Numbered from the stretch's first letter, positions 1 to 6,508 are shown. The stretch is 9,112 bases of DNA from Devosia sp. (GCA_016793415.1 JAEUMC010000734.1:1-9112); one strand, 5' to 3'. A program made the numbers and translations. The notes: generated by a model from the sequence alone, not told the origin.

Positions 1-147
1 GTATTCTTCGACAATAGACTCGTCCCCTAAGACGGTGGCGCCCCGCGTCAGGCGCGGATTACTACGGATTCACGGTCGACGCGTCCAGCCGTTTGAGCGG
101 CGCATCACCTCACGAGTGTGGCGCAGCACGGCGATTCCGGCCCAAAG

Positions 148-173
148 TTGCCGCAAACCCACGTCACTATACT
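148..173 (+). promoter_or_regulatory. Putative gyrA promoter
   Basis: TATACT at 168-173 matches five of six bases of the sigma-70-type -10 consensus. The best -35-like hexamer, TTGCCG at 148-153, is only 14 nt away, shorter than the usual 16-18. At a 17-nt spacing the hexamer is AAGTTG, a poor match. If this -10 is used, transcription would begin near 180 and leave a leader of about 120 nt before the GTG start. The -10 is convincing by eye; the -35 is not. Confidence 0.35.
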
Positions 174-179
174 GTGACG
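162..179. repeat. Palindromic site over the gyrA -10 box (putative operator)
   Basis: CGTCACTATACTGTGACG has perfect 6-bp arms (CGTCAC and GTGACG) around the TATACT hexamer. A dyad centred on a -10 box is the usual geometry for a repressor site that blocks RNA polymerase. Its regulator is unknown. No matching second copy was noticed in the window, although TATACTGT recurs on the minus strand at 6496-6503 without the arms. Confidence 0.4.
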
Positions 180-300
180 CGTAGCGCGACGCCTGTTGCC
201 AATACCGTGGACATCCTTGCCGGCAACCCCGCGCCGGTTGGTCTTCGGAACGGGAATCGCCTAAAGCTTCCCCCAGGTTTCATATCTCGAAAACGGCCCC

Positions 301-3096
301 GTGGCAGACAAGACCGACGACCCGAACGGCGCAGCGCCGCTTCCTTCCGACATCGCCCCGATTTCGATCAGCGACGAGATGCGCGAGTCCTATCTCAGTT
401 ACGCGATGAGCGTGATTGTGAGCCGAGCGCTGCCTGACGTGCGCGACGGGCTGAAGCCGGTGCACCGGCGCATCCTCTATTCCATGCACGAGCAGGGCTA
501 TGTGTGGAACCGGCCGCATCGCAAGTCGGCCCGCGTGGTCGGCGATGTGATCGGTAAGTATCACCCGCACTCGAACGATGCGGTGTACTTCTCGTTGGTG
601 CGCATGGCGCAGGAGTTCTCGCTCCGCGTCACGCTGATCGACGGGCAGGGCAATTTCGGTTCGGTCGACGGCGATATGCCGGCCGCCATGCGCTACACCG
701 AAGTGCGCATGGAGAAGGTGACCGACAGCCTGCTCGATGACATCGACAAGGATACGGTCGACTTCAAGGACAACTACGACGCCTCCGAGCAGGAGCCGAC
801 CGTGCTGCCGGCGCGGTTCCCGAACCTCCTGGTCAACGGCGGCAGCGGCATTGCCGTGGGCATGGCGACCAACATCCCCACCCACAACCTGGGTGAGGTG
901 ATCGACGCCGTCCTGATGCTGATGGACAATCCCGGTGCGCTCACCGAGGAACTGATGACCGTGCTGCCGGGGCCGGATTTCCCGACCGGCGCCATCATCC
1001 TGGGTCGCTCCGGCATCCGCCAGGCCTATGAGACCGGCCGCGGCGCCATCCTCATCCGGGGCAAGGCCCATATCGAGGAGATGCGCAAGGAGCGCGAGGC
1101 GATCATCATCACTGAGATCCCGTATCAGGTGAACAAGGCGACGATGATCGAGAAGATGGCCGAACTGGTGCGCGACAAGCGCATCGAAGGCATCTCCGAC
1201 ATTCGCGACGAGTCCGACCGCAACGGCATGCGCGTGGTGATCGAGCTGAAGCGTGACGCGGTGCCGGACGTGGTGCTCAACCAGCTCTACCGGTTTACCC
1301 CGCTGCAGGGCTCGTTCGGCTGCAACTTCGTGGCGCTGAACGGCGGCAAGCCGGAATTGATGAGCCTCAAGCAGATGCTGATGGCGTTCCTCGATTTCCG
1401 CGAGGAGGTGGTCACCCGCCGCACCCGGTTCCTGCTGAACAAGGCGCGCGACCGCGCCCATATCCTCGTCGGCCTCGCCGTGGCGGTGGCCAACGTGGAC
1501 GAGGTGATCCAGCTGATCCGCACTTCACCCGACCCGGGCACCGCCCGCGAGCGGCTGATGGCGCGCGATTGGCCGGCCCGCGACGTGGCGCCGCTGATCG
1601 CGCTGATCGACGATCCGCGTCACCGGATGAACGAGGACGGCACCTTCAAGCTGAGCGACGAACAGGCGCGCGCCATCCTGGCGCTGACGCTGAGCCGGCT
1701 CACCGCCCTGGGCGTCAACGAAATCGGCGACGAACTCAACGGGCTCGGCACCGACATTTCCGAGTATCTCAGCATCCTGCGCTCGCGCGAGCGGGTGATG
1801 GAAATCGTCCGCAACGAGCTGACCGAGATCAAGGAGCAGTTCAACACGCCGCGTCTGACCGTCATCGACGAAGCCGCCGGTGATTTCGAGGACGAGGACC
1901 TGATCGCCCGCGAGGACATGGTCGTGACCGTGACCCATGGCGGCTACATCAAGCGCGTGCCGCTGACCTCGTATCGGGCGCAGCGCCGCGGCGGCAAGGG
2001 CCGCTCCGGCATGGCGACGCGCGACGAGGATTTCGTCAGCCGGCTGTTCATCGCCAACACCCACACGCCGGTGCTGTTCTTCTCGTCGGCCGGCCAGGTC
2101 TACAAGATGAAGGTGTGGCGCCTGCCGATCGGCGAGCCGCAGGCGCGCGGCAAGGCACTGATCAACATGCTGCCGCTCGATCCGGGCGAACGCATCACCT
2201 CGATCATGCCGCTGCCGGAGGACGAAGGCAGCTGGCAGCAGCTCGACGTGATGTTCTCGACGATACGCGGCACAGTCAGACGCAATTCGCTGGCCGATTT
2301 CGTCGAGATCAACAAGAACGGCAAGATCGCCATGAAGCTCGATGAAGGCGACGGCATCGTCGATGTCGCCACCTGCACGGCCAATGACGACGTGCTGCTG
2401 ACCACGGCGCTGGGCCAGGCGATCCGCTTCCAGGTGGATGAGGTCCGCGTGTTCAAGGGCCGCGACTCCACCGGTGTGCGCGGCATCAGCCTCGCCGAAG
2501 GCGACCGCATCATCTCGATGGCGATCATCCACCACTTCGATGCCGAGTCGTCGGAGCGTGCGGCGTATCTGAAGATGAGCCGAGCGGTGCGGGGCGAGGG
2601 CGAGGCCGAGGAAACTTCGGACGACGCCGAGGATGCAGTGCCGGCGGGCGAACTGAGCCAGGAACGCTATGCGGCGATGTCGGCCGCCGAGCAGTTCATC
2701 CTGACCATCTCGGAAAACGGCTACGGCAAGCGCACCTCGAGCCACGAGTACCGGATCACCGGGCGCGGCGGCAAAGGCATCGTCGCCATGGCGGTGAACA
2801 AGCGCAACGGCCCGCTGGTCGGCTCCTTCCCGGTGGAAGATGGCGACCAGATCATGCTGGTCACCAATGGCGGCCAGGTGATCCGCGTGCCGGTCGACGC
2901 CGGTCCGGACAACCGCATCCGTATCGTCGGCCGCTCCTCGCAGGGCGTCACGGTGTTCAACACCGCGGATGGCGAGAAGGTGGTGTCGGTGGAGCGGATC
3001 AGCGAGCCGGAAGGCGAGGATGCCGACCCTGAGGCTGGCGAGCCTGGGGTTGGTGAGCCCAGGGCTGGCGAGCCCGGCGATGACAGCGCCGCCTGA
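301..3096 (+). CDS. gyrA: DNA gyrase subunit A
   Basis: GyrA is the DNA-cleaving and rejoining subunit of DNA gyrase (GyrA2GyrB2), which introduces negative supercoils using ATP. The product has 931 residues, normal for alphaproteobacteria. The N-terminal winged-helix region reads [17 protein letters not shown] (residues 43-59), and the catalytic Arg-Tyr pair is Arg131-Tyr132 in AMRYTEVRM. The GyrA box QRRGGKG at residues 561-567 separates it from ParC. A second GRGGKG lies at 821-826 in the C-terminal beta-pinwheel. Residues about 761-790 are an acidic insertion, and residues 902-931 form an acidic tail built on a GEP repeat. The GTG start is the first standard start after an in-frame stop at 262 and gives the expected N-terminal arm, but no good Shine-Dalgarno sequence precedes it. 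Oddity: the drug-binding loop reads HSNDAVYF (residues 90-97) instead of the near-universal HGDxxxYD/E. A strong terminator follows. Confidence 0.97.
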   Translation: MADKTDDPNGAAPLPSDIAPISISDEMRESYLSYAMSVIVSRALPDVRDGLKPVHRRILYSMHEQGYVWNRPHRKSARVVGDVIGKYHPHSNDAVYFSLVRMAQEFSLRVTLIDGQGNFGSVDGDMPAAMRYTEVRMEKVTDSLLDDIDKDTVDFKDNYDASEQEPTVLPARFPNLLVNGGSGIAVGMATNIPTHNLGEVIDAVLMLMDNPGALTEELMTVLPGPDFPTGAIILGRSGIRQAYETGRGAILIRGKAHIEEMRKEREAIIITEIPYQVNKATMIEKMAELVRDKRIEGISDIRDESDRNGMRVVIELKRDAVPDVVLNQLYRFTPLQGSFGCNFVALNGGKPELMSLKQMLMAFLDFREEVVTRRTRFLLNKARDRAHILVGLAVAVANVDEVIQLIRTSPDPGTARERLMARDWPARDVAPLIALIDDPRHRMNEDGTFKLSDEQARAILALTLSRLTALGVNEIGDELNGLGTDISEYLSILRSRERVMEIVRNELTEIKEQFNTPRLTVIDEAAGDFEDEDLIAREDMVVTVTHGGYIKRVPLTSYRAQRRGGKGRSGMATRDEDFVSRLFIANTHTPVLFFSSAGQVYKMKVWRLPIGEPQARGKALINMLPLDPGERITSIMPLPEDEGSWQQLDVMFSTIRGTVRRNSLADFVEINKNGKIAMKLDEGDGIVDVATCTANDDVLLTTALGQAIRFQVDEVRVFKGRDSTGVRGISLAEGDRIISMAIIHHFDAESSERAAYLKMSRAVRGEGEAEETSDDAEDAVPAGELSQERYAAMSAAEQFILTISENGYGKRTSSHEYRITGRGGKGIVAMAVNKRNGPLVGSFPVEDGDQIMLVTNGGQVIRVPVDAGPDNRIRIVGRSSQGVTVFNTADGEKVVSVERISEPEGEDADPEAGEPGVGEPRAGEPGDDSAA

Positions 3097-3120
3097 CGCG
3101 ACAGTGTTTCGATCAAGCAG

Positions 3121-3143
3121 CGGGCGGCAATTGCCGCCCGTTT
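3121..3143 (+). terminator. Intrinsic terminator of gyrA
   Basis: A perfect 20-bp palindrome, CGGGCGGCAATTGCCGCCCG, lies 24 nt after the gyrA stop and is followed directly by TTT and then a mixed GCGTTCT. Folded, it gives an 8-bp GC stem with an AATT loop, the common terminator shape in GC-rich alphaproteobacteria. The U tract is short. It should separate gyrA from the downstream block. Weak longer arms (3106-3112 with 3155-3161, or 3099-3104 with 3149-3154) could extend the fold but exclude each other. Confidence 0.85.
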
Positions 3144-3182
3144 GCGTTCTGTCGTCGAAACGAGCTTCGTTCATTGGGGGCC

Positions 3183-3290
3183 GTGCCCGAGTTCGACTTC
3201 GATGCGGCACTCGACGGCGATGTGGACGAAGCGCTTGGCGTCGAGACCAGGCTGGCTTTTGTCCTCGCCTTGGCGGGCAGCGAGCGGTGA
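3183..3290 (+). CDS. Possible small protein or gene remnant
   Basis: A GTG-started frame of 35 residues follows GGGGG at 3176-3180. It starts MPEFDFDAALDGDVDEALG and ends LALAGSER. The acidic, aliphatic composition is more protein-like than the surrounding frames, but the start is weak and the Shine-Dalgarno spacing is only about 2 nt. A second short frame opens at a GTG overlapping its stop (3287) and runs to TAG at 3359-3361, which would fit either a frameshifted remnant or chance. No family is recognised and there is no support beyond composition. Confidence 0.2.
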   Translation: MPEFDFDAALDGDVDEALGVETRLAFVLALAGSER

Positions 3291-3381
3291 CTGTCAGCCG
3301 CCATGTCGGGCTGCCGGTCGGGAGCGCGGTCGAGGCGATCGGCGGCGTGACCCGGCCCTAGCCGTAGCAAGCGACCAAGTC

Positions 3382-3456
3382 GTTGAATTTGCGGCAATGT
3401 TGTACGTATCCCGTCATATCGGCGGAAACATGTTGAATTGTCCGCTATATTGTCGG
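3382..3456. repeat. 25-bp direct repeat pair at 50-bp spacing
   Basis: Copies at 3382-3406 and 3432-3456 both begin GTTGAATT and share TTGT near their ends. By hand count 18 of 25 positions match, with no gaps. The offset of exactly 50 bp is near five helical turns, so a dimeric regulator could bind both on one DNA face. They lie 90-165 bp upstream of the first LysE-type gene. LysE/RhtB exporter genes are often controlled by LysR- or Lrp-type regulators, but none is encoded in this window. Confidence 0.5.
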
Positions 3457-3461
3457 ATATT
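3433..3461 (+). promoter_or_regulatory. Putative promoter of the LysE-type gene block
   Basis: TTGAAT at 3433-3438 and GATATT at 3456-3461 are separated by 17 nt and each matches four of six consensus bases. An alternative -10, TATATT at 3446-3451, is a better hexamer but has no -35 partner. The promoter coincides with the downstream copy of the direct repeat, so a protein bound to the repeat would affect polymerase access. The implied leader is about 80 nt. Confidence 0.35.
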
Positions 3462-3546
3462 TGCGACGCAGCGATAGCCGGTGCGCACCCCTTGCGGGAC
3501 GACAAATCCTGTGGCTGGCTGCTCCCTCGTTGATCCGGAGTTCCAG

Positions 3547-4167
3547 ATGATCGATACTGCCATCCTTCTACCCTACATCGCCGCCTGCCTGCTGTTTGCC
3601 GTCGTGCCCGGGCCGTCGGTCACCGTGGTCGTCGCCAATTCACTGGCGCGCGGCACCAAGGCGGGCCTGTTGACCATCCTCGGCACCGAGATCGCCATGC
3701 TCACCATGGTGTTCATCGTCGCCGTCGGGCTCGAAGCGGTGATGACCTTGGTGTCCGAGGCCTTCACCATCATCAAGTTCATCGGCGCCGCCTATCTGGT
3801 GTGGATCGGCTTCAAGATGTTCACCTCGTCGGGCAAGCTGGAGATGGGCACGCCAGGCGAGAAGCTGCCGCTGGGCCGCTACATCTGGCAGGGTGCGCTG
3901 ATCAACTGGTCCAACCCCAAGACGCTGCTGTTTCTCGGGGCCTTCCTGCCGCAGTTCGTCGACATGAGCCGCCCGGCGTTCGAGCAGATCATGGTGCTGG
4001 GGCTGATCGTCATGGCCGTCGCCACCGCTTCCGACTGTGTCTACGCGGTGATCGCCGGCAGTGCCCGGCAGTTGCTGACCACCGCGCGGGTGCGGATGAT
4101 GAACCGGGTCTCGGGCGTCATCCTGATGATCGGCGGCGTGTGGCTGGCATTCCAGAAGCGGAGCTAG
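3547..4167 (+). CDS. LysE/RhtB family exporter (first copy)
   Basis: A 206-residue inner-membrane protein of the LysE/RhtB family, whose members export amino acids or related small molecules from the cytoplasm. About six hydrophobic segments are visible (roughly 6-28, 39-62, 67-90, 112-138, 146-170 and 185-204). Family marks are VPGPSV (20-25), GAAYLVWIG (80-88) and NPKTLLFLGAFLPQF (123-137). The ATG at 3547 is chosen over an in-frame GTG at 3481 because GGAG at 3537-3540 is well spaced and the protein then begins like other family members. The next gene starts 10 nt after its stop, so the two are probably cotranscribed. The second copy at 4746 is 45% identical (92 of 206, no gaps). The substrate cannot be told from sequence. 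Confidence 0.92.
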   Translation: MIDTAILLPYIAACLLFAVVPGPSVTVVVANSLARGTKAGLLTILGTEIAMLTMVFIVAVGLEAVMTLVSEAFTIIKFIGAAYLVWIGFKMFTSSGKLEMGTPGEKLPLGRYIWQGALINWSNPKTLLFLGAFLPQFVDMSRPAFEQIMVLGLIVMAVATASDCVYAVIAGSARQLLTTARVRMMNRVSGVILMIGGVWLAFQKRS

Positions 4168-4177
4168 GACCCAATGC

Positions 4178-4651
4178 ATGGTGCAGCATGACAGGCCGCT
4201 CTACCGCCGGGTGAACACCACCGCCTACGGTGTGCATCACGGTCGCGGCGGGGATTACAGCTCCTCGCGGGGCACGGACGATCGATTTGATCGGGGGGCG
4301 ATGCGCGGCAAGCGCCAGCGCGGGCTCGACTATACCCCGTTGTTCAAATTTCTGCTTTCCCGAGTAGGTGATGACTGGGACGAGGTGTATCGGGTCGCCG
4401 TGAGGCGCCTCGACCGCGAGGAGCCGATCTACTGGCTGGTGGCTCGGTCGATCAGCGACCGCCAACCGCGGGTGCGGATCGGCGAGAGTTCGTATTACAG
4501 TGGTCTCTACGTCGATCAGGACAACCGACTTGCGGTTGTCGACCCGTCGTTGCGGGTGGAAGACATGCAACCGTCCTGCGCTTGTTGCACCCACACTTTC
4601 AATGGCGTGACGTTCACCAGGAAATACGAGGCCTCCAAGATCGGAGCCTGA
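4178..4651 (+). CDS. Conserved protein of unknown function with CxCC motif
   Basis: The protein has 157 residues, no signal peptide and no membrane segment. The basic N-terminal third (RPLYRRVNTTAYGVHHGRGG, residues 6-25) is followed by RGLDYTPLFKFLLSRVGDDW (48-67), an acidic helix region, IYWLVARS (84-91), a VRIGESSYYSGLYVD block (99-113), and a C-terminal CACCTHTFNG (134-143). Cys134, Cys136, Cys137 and nearby His139 could bind a metal such as zinc; this is inference. The pattern resembles a hypothetical protein I recall from several bacteria, but I know no assigned function. AGGA at 4166-4169, overlapping the stop of the preceding exporter gene, is a good ribosome site for the ATG at 4178. 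Its place between two LysE-type genes suggests a shared transcript, not a proven joint role. Confidence 0.8.
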   Translation: MVQHDRPLYRRVNTTAYGVHHGRGGDYSSSRGTDDRFDRGAMRGKRQRGLDYTPLFKFLLSRVGDDWDEVYRVAVRRLDREEPIYWLVARSISDRQPRVRIGESSYYSGLYVDQDNRLAVVDPSLRVEDMQPSCACCTHTFNGVTFTRKYEASKIGA

Positions 4652-4745
4652 ATCTGGACCGGAGCGACTCGTGGGCGGGCCAAGGAGACCGTCGCCATCG
4701 TTGGTACTGTCGCGGTTCGCCGGGCGGTGGTAGTTCAGCGCCGCC

Positions 4746-5366
4746 ATGCCCGATCTACCGATCCTCGTTTCCTTCATCGTCGCCGCGTTCGTCGTGGTGA
4801 TCGTCCCCGGCGTCACCGTGTCGGCGCTGGTCAGCACGTCACTGGCGCGCGGCATGGCGGCCGGCCTGTGGATGGAAGCCGGGGTGCAGGTGGGGCGCTT
4901 CACCATGGTGCTGGTGGTGGCGCTGGCGCTTGAGGCGGTGACCGGCTTCGTCGGGGCGGCGTTCGATGTCATCAAGTATGTCGGCGCCGCTTACCTTGTC
5001 TGGGTCGGCTGGGGCTACATCACCAGCCGGCACGCCATCGCCACCGATCGGCCGATCGCGGCGCGCTCGCCGCTGCAACAGGCGGCGGCAGGGTTCTTCG
5101 TGTTGTGGAGCAACCCCAAGGCGCTGATCTTCTTCGGGGCGTTCCTGCCGCAATTCGTCAACCCGGCGCACCCGGCCTGGCCGCAGGTGATCGTGCTCGG
5201 GCTGATCGAGATGGCGGCGGGGCTGATCACCGATTGCGTCTACATCTATCTCGCGGCGCGTGCGCGCGGAGCGCTCGGCGACGCGCGGATGGTGCTGGTC
5301 AACCGCATCGCTGGAGTGATTCTGATCAGCGCTGCCGTGTGGCTGGCCCTGCAGCACCATGCCTGA
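4746..5366 (+). CDS. LysE/RhtB family exporter (second copy)
   Basis: A second 206-residue LysE/RhtB-type inner-membrane exporter, the same length as the copy at 3547 and aligning with it without gaps (92 identities, 45%). The shared blocks are SLARG (32-36), GAAYLVW (80-86), WSNPK (121-125), GAFLPQFV (131-138) and DCVY (163-166). The family PGP signature is PGV here (residues 21-23), whereas the first copy keeps PGP. This may reflect a different substrate or relaxed constraint. A stop at 4731-4733 leaves ATG 4746 as the only reasonable start. The nearest purine-rich sequence is 15 nt away, so the ribosome site is weak. It lies 94 nt after the CxCC gene with no obvious terminator between. The pair probably arose by an old duplication. 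Confidence 0.92.
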   Translation: MPDLPILVSFIVAAFVVVIVPGVTVSALVSTSLARGMAAGLWMEAGVQVGRFTMVLVVALALEAVTGFVGAAFDVIKYVGAAYLVWVGWGYITSRHAIATDRPIAARSPLQQAAAGFFVLWSNPKALIFFGAFLPQFVNPAHPAWPQVIVLGLIEMAAGLITDCVYIYLAARARGALGDARMVLVNRIAGVILISAAVWLALQHHA

Positions 5367-5413
5367 CGCGCAGATGTGATCGACAAGAACAGTTTTCGGG
5401 CTGCCCAATCCGT

Positions 5414-5438
5414 TACATTCCGGTTACGCACAAATGTA
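5414..5438. repeat. Inverted repeat upstream of the 100-residue gene
   Basis: TACATT at 5414-5419 and AATGTA at 5433-5438 form perfect 6-bp arms around 13 nt, ending 25 nt before the ATG at 5464. The spacer contains GGTTAC, echoing GTTAC just upstream at 5412-5416. It could be an operator half-site pair or a weak hairpin; no good promoter hexamers are placed around it. Confidence 0.3.
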
Positions 5439-5463
5439 GCTTGTGGTGACGGGACGGATTCGT

Positions 5464-5766
5464 ATGGTCGTTGCAGTAGCCTCCGCCAGGGTGCAATTGG
5501 CGACGGAGGTGGCCTACGCGAGGGCCATGGAGGCACTGGCAGCCGATCTCGCCGTGTACTTCGCCTCCGGTATTCACCTGCCCATCGAAAACGCCCGACA
5601 GGCGGTGGTGCGGATGCTGGAGCGAACGCTCGAACTGCCGCTCGCGGAGTATCTCGAAGAGTTCAAGCTCTCGGTGCGCGAGGCGGACGAGGCGCAGGCC
5701 CGCGCCCTTGAATGCATCGGCAACTCGATCGGTCTGATCCGCGCCGCGGCCCTGCCGCAGCCGTAA
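5464..5766 (+). CDS. Hypothetical 100-residue helical protein
   Basis: I do not recognise this family. The predicted product is 100 residues, rich in Ala, Leu and Glu, and probably all-helical: residues 4-32 (VAVASARVQLATEVAYARAM and onward), a short SGIHLPIE break (35-42), a helix 43-58, and a charged helix around 60-88 (EYLEEFKLSVREADEAQARA). There is no signal peptide, clear membrane segment or metal motif. ATG 5464 is preferred over the in-frame GTG at 5443 because GGGACGGA at 5451-5458 ends 5 nt before it. Codon third positions are strongly GC, like neighbouring real genes. It stands alone after the second exporter and converges with the acetyltransferase gene. Confidence 0.6.
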   Translation: MVVAVASARVQLATEVAYARAMEALAADLAVYFASGIHLPIENARQAVVRMLERTLELPLAEYLEEFKLSVREADEAQARALECIGNSIGLIRAAALPQP

Positions 5767-5849
5767 GTTGCCAGCCGGACAACCAATACGACCAGTAGTC
5801 GGGCCGCGCGACGCTCGAGCGAAGCCTCTCTGCTTGCCCCAGGTACGAT

Positions 5850-5941
5850 GTCATCCCCGCAAAGGCGGGGATCCAGTGCGATCTCTCGGCCTCCACCAGC
5901 ACCGCAGCATCCCACCAGGTTACCGCCTTCGCGGGAATGAC
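5850..5941. repeat. REP-like palindromic intergenic element
   Basis: The left end, GTCATCCCCGCAAAGGCGG, is mirrored at the right end by CCGCCTTCGCGGGAATGAC, giving terminal inverted repeats of about 19 bp with two mismatches around 54 bp of interior. Each end can fold into its own hairpin (stem 5853-5860/5865-5872 with loop AAAG; stem 5923-5926/5931-5934 with loop CTTC). The GTCATYCCCGCRAAGGCGG form is a widely dispersed proteobacterial intergenic repeat. Read on the minus strand it encodes the familiar spurious peptide WIPAFAGMT. It sits between convergent genes, the usual location. No transposase is present. Confidence 0.85.
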
Positions 5942-6004
5942 GCCGGTGGGTGAGGCAAAAGGACGAGCCCGATGAGGCTGGCCGTGCAGCAATCGTGAAG
6001 CGGC

Positions 6005-6472
6005 TCAGCTGCCAGCCAGGCGGAATTTCAGGAAGCGCTGGCCGGCATAGTCCAGTTCTCCGGCCGGTTCAAAGCCCAGGCGAACCAGTCCTTTCAGCCG
6101 TACGCGGCTGGGCGGCAGCATGATGGTGACGTTGCGCAACTGCATCTGGGCGCCGCGACGGACCAGTTCGCGGAAGATGGTCGCGCCATGCCCCCATTGG
6201 CCCGGGAACAGCACGAGGCCGAGATCGGCTTCGTCACCTTCCTTCTGGAAGCCGCCCCACCCGGCGAAGGCGCCATCGATCCGGATTGCCCAGGGGCCGT
6301 AGCCATGCTGCTGCCATTGCGCATCCTTGGCGCGGGCCCAGTCGACGGCGCTCGGCTCATCCCAGCTGTCGCCGGCGAGTGGCATGTGGCGACGGACCTC
6401 GGGGTCGGTCAGCAGGGCGAGCAGTTCAGTCGCGGGAATCGCGGACAGCGGATGGAAGGTGATCTCGGTCAT
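6005..6472 (-). CDS. GNAT family acetyltransferase-like protein
   Basis: A 155-residue protein of the GNAT fold, which transfers acetyl from acetyl-CoA to an amine; the substrate is unknown. The N-terminal part (LLALLTDPEVRRHMPLAG, residues 17-34) resembles RimJ/RimL-type relatives. PWAIRIDGAFAGWGGF (60-75) fits strands 2-3 of the fold, LGLVLFP (84-90) strand 4, and QWGHGA (92-97) the Q-x-x-G-x-G/A acetyl-CoA pyrophosphate loop. RLKGLVRLGFEPAGEL (125-140) is the usual 'lonely residue, fuller label' end of the fold. The ATG at 6472-6470 is preferred because GAGG lies 6 nt upstream on the minus strand and the longer frame adds only a basic, unstructured N-terminus. It is divergent from coaD and convergent with the 100-residue gene. 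Confidence 0.82.
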   Translation of the reverse strand: MTEITFHPLSAIPATELLALLTDPEVRRHMPLAGDSWDEPSAVDWARAKDAQWQQHGYGPWAIRIDGAFAGWGGFQKEGDEADLGLVLFPGQWGHGATIFRELVRRGAQMQLRNVTIMLPPSRVRLKGLVRLGFEPAGELDYAGQRFLKFRLAGS

Positions 6473-6497
6473 CTTTGGCCTCGATAGCAGCAATGAC

Positions 6498-6503
6498 AGT
6501 ATA
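6498..6503 (-). promoter_or_regulatory. Putative -10 box of the acetyltransferase gene
   Basis: On the minus strand TATACT lies at 6503-6498, 25 nt upstream of the ATG, and would place the transcript start near 6491. The hexamer 17 nt further upstream (CCGAGA) is a poor -35. TATACTGT is identical to the -10 and its next two bases upstream of gyrA. Confidence 0.3.
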
Positions 6504-6508
6504 TCGCC

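Larger units (their letters stand above)
1..300. other. Intergenic region and leader upstream of gyrA
   Basis: I see no convincing gene here. One plus-strand frame stays open from base 2 to a TAG at 182-184, but its translation is dominated by Arg and Ser and has no recognisable motif, so I cannot claim it as the tail of an upstream gene. The stretch contains a likely gyrA -10 box at 168-173 inside a palindrome, and two overlapping potential hairpins at 195-237. In the gyrA frame a TAA stop at 262-264 closes the leader, so gyrA cannot start upstream of it. Confidence 0.6.
3097..3546. other. Intergenic region between gyrA and the first LysE-type gene
   Basis: This 450-bp gap holds the gyrA terminator (3121-3143), a doubtful 35-codon reading frame (3183-3290), a locally AT-richer stretch (about 3380-3465) with a 25-bp direct repeat and a plausible promoter, and a perfect 10-bp palindrome GGTGCGCACC at 3480-3489 in the presumed leader of the exporter gene. 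Longer open frames on both strands across the gap have Arg- and Ser-rich translations without family resemblance, so I do not call them. The gap may hold the remains of a lost gene, but I recognise none. Confidence 0.55.

Noticed and set aside
2..184. Open plus-strand frame that could be the tail of an upstream gene
   Set aside because: The translation is Arg/Ser-rich, resembles no protein family I know, and covers the likely gyrA promoter.
280..1461. 393-codon open frame on the minus strand across gyrA
   Set aside because: Same reasons: fully antisense to a strongly supported gene, with His-rich low-complexity composition.
1525..3210. 561-codon open frame on the minus strand across gyrA
   Set aside because: It lies opposite gyrA, has a His-, Arg- and Ala-rich translation typical of antisense frames in GC-rich genes, and shows no family motif.
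3481..3546. Upstream GTG start for the first LysE-type exporter
   Set aside because: No ribosome site precedes it, the added 22 residues do not resemble family members, and ATG 3547 has a good GGAG.
5663..5992. Minus-strand frame containing WIPAFAGMT
   Set aside because: This peptide is the known by-product of reading through the GTCATYCCCGC repeat and does not indicate a gene.
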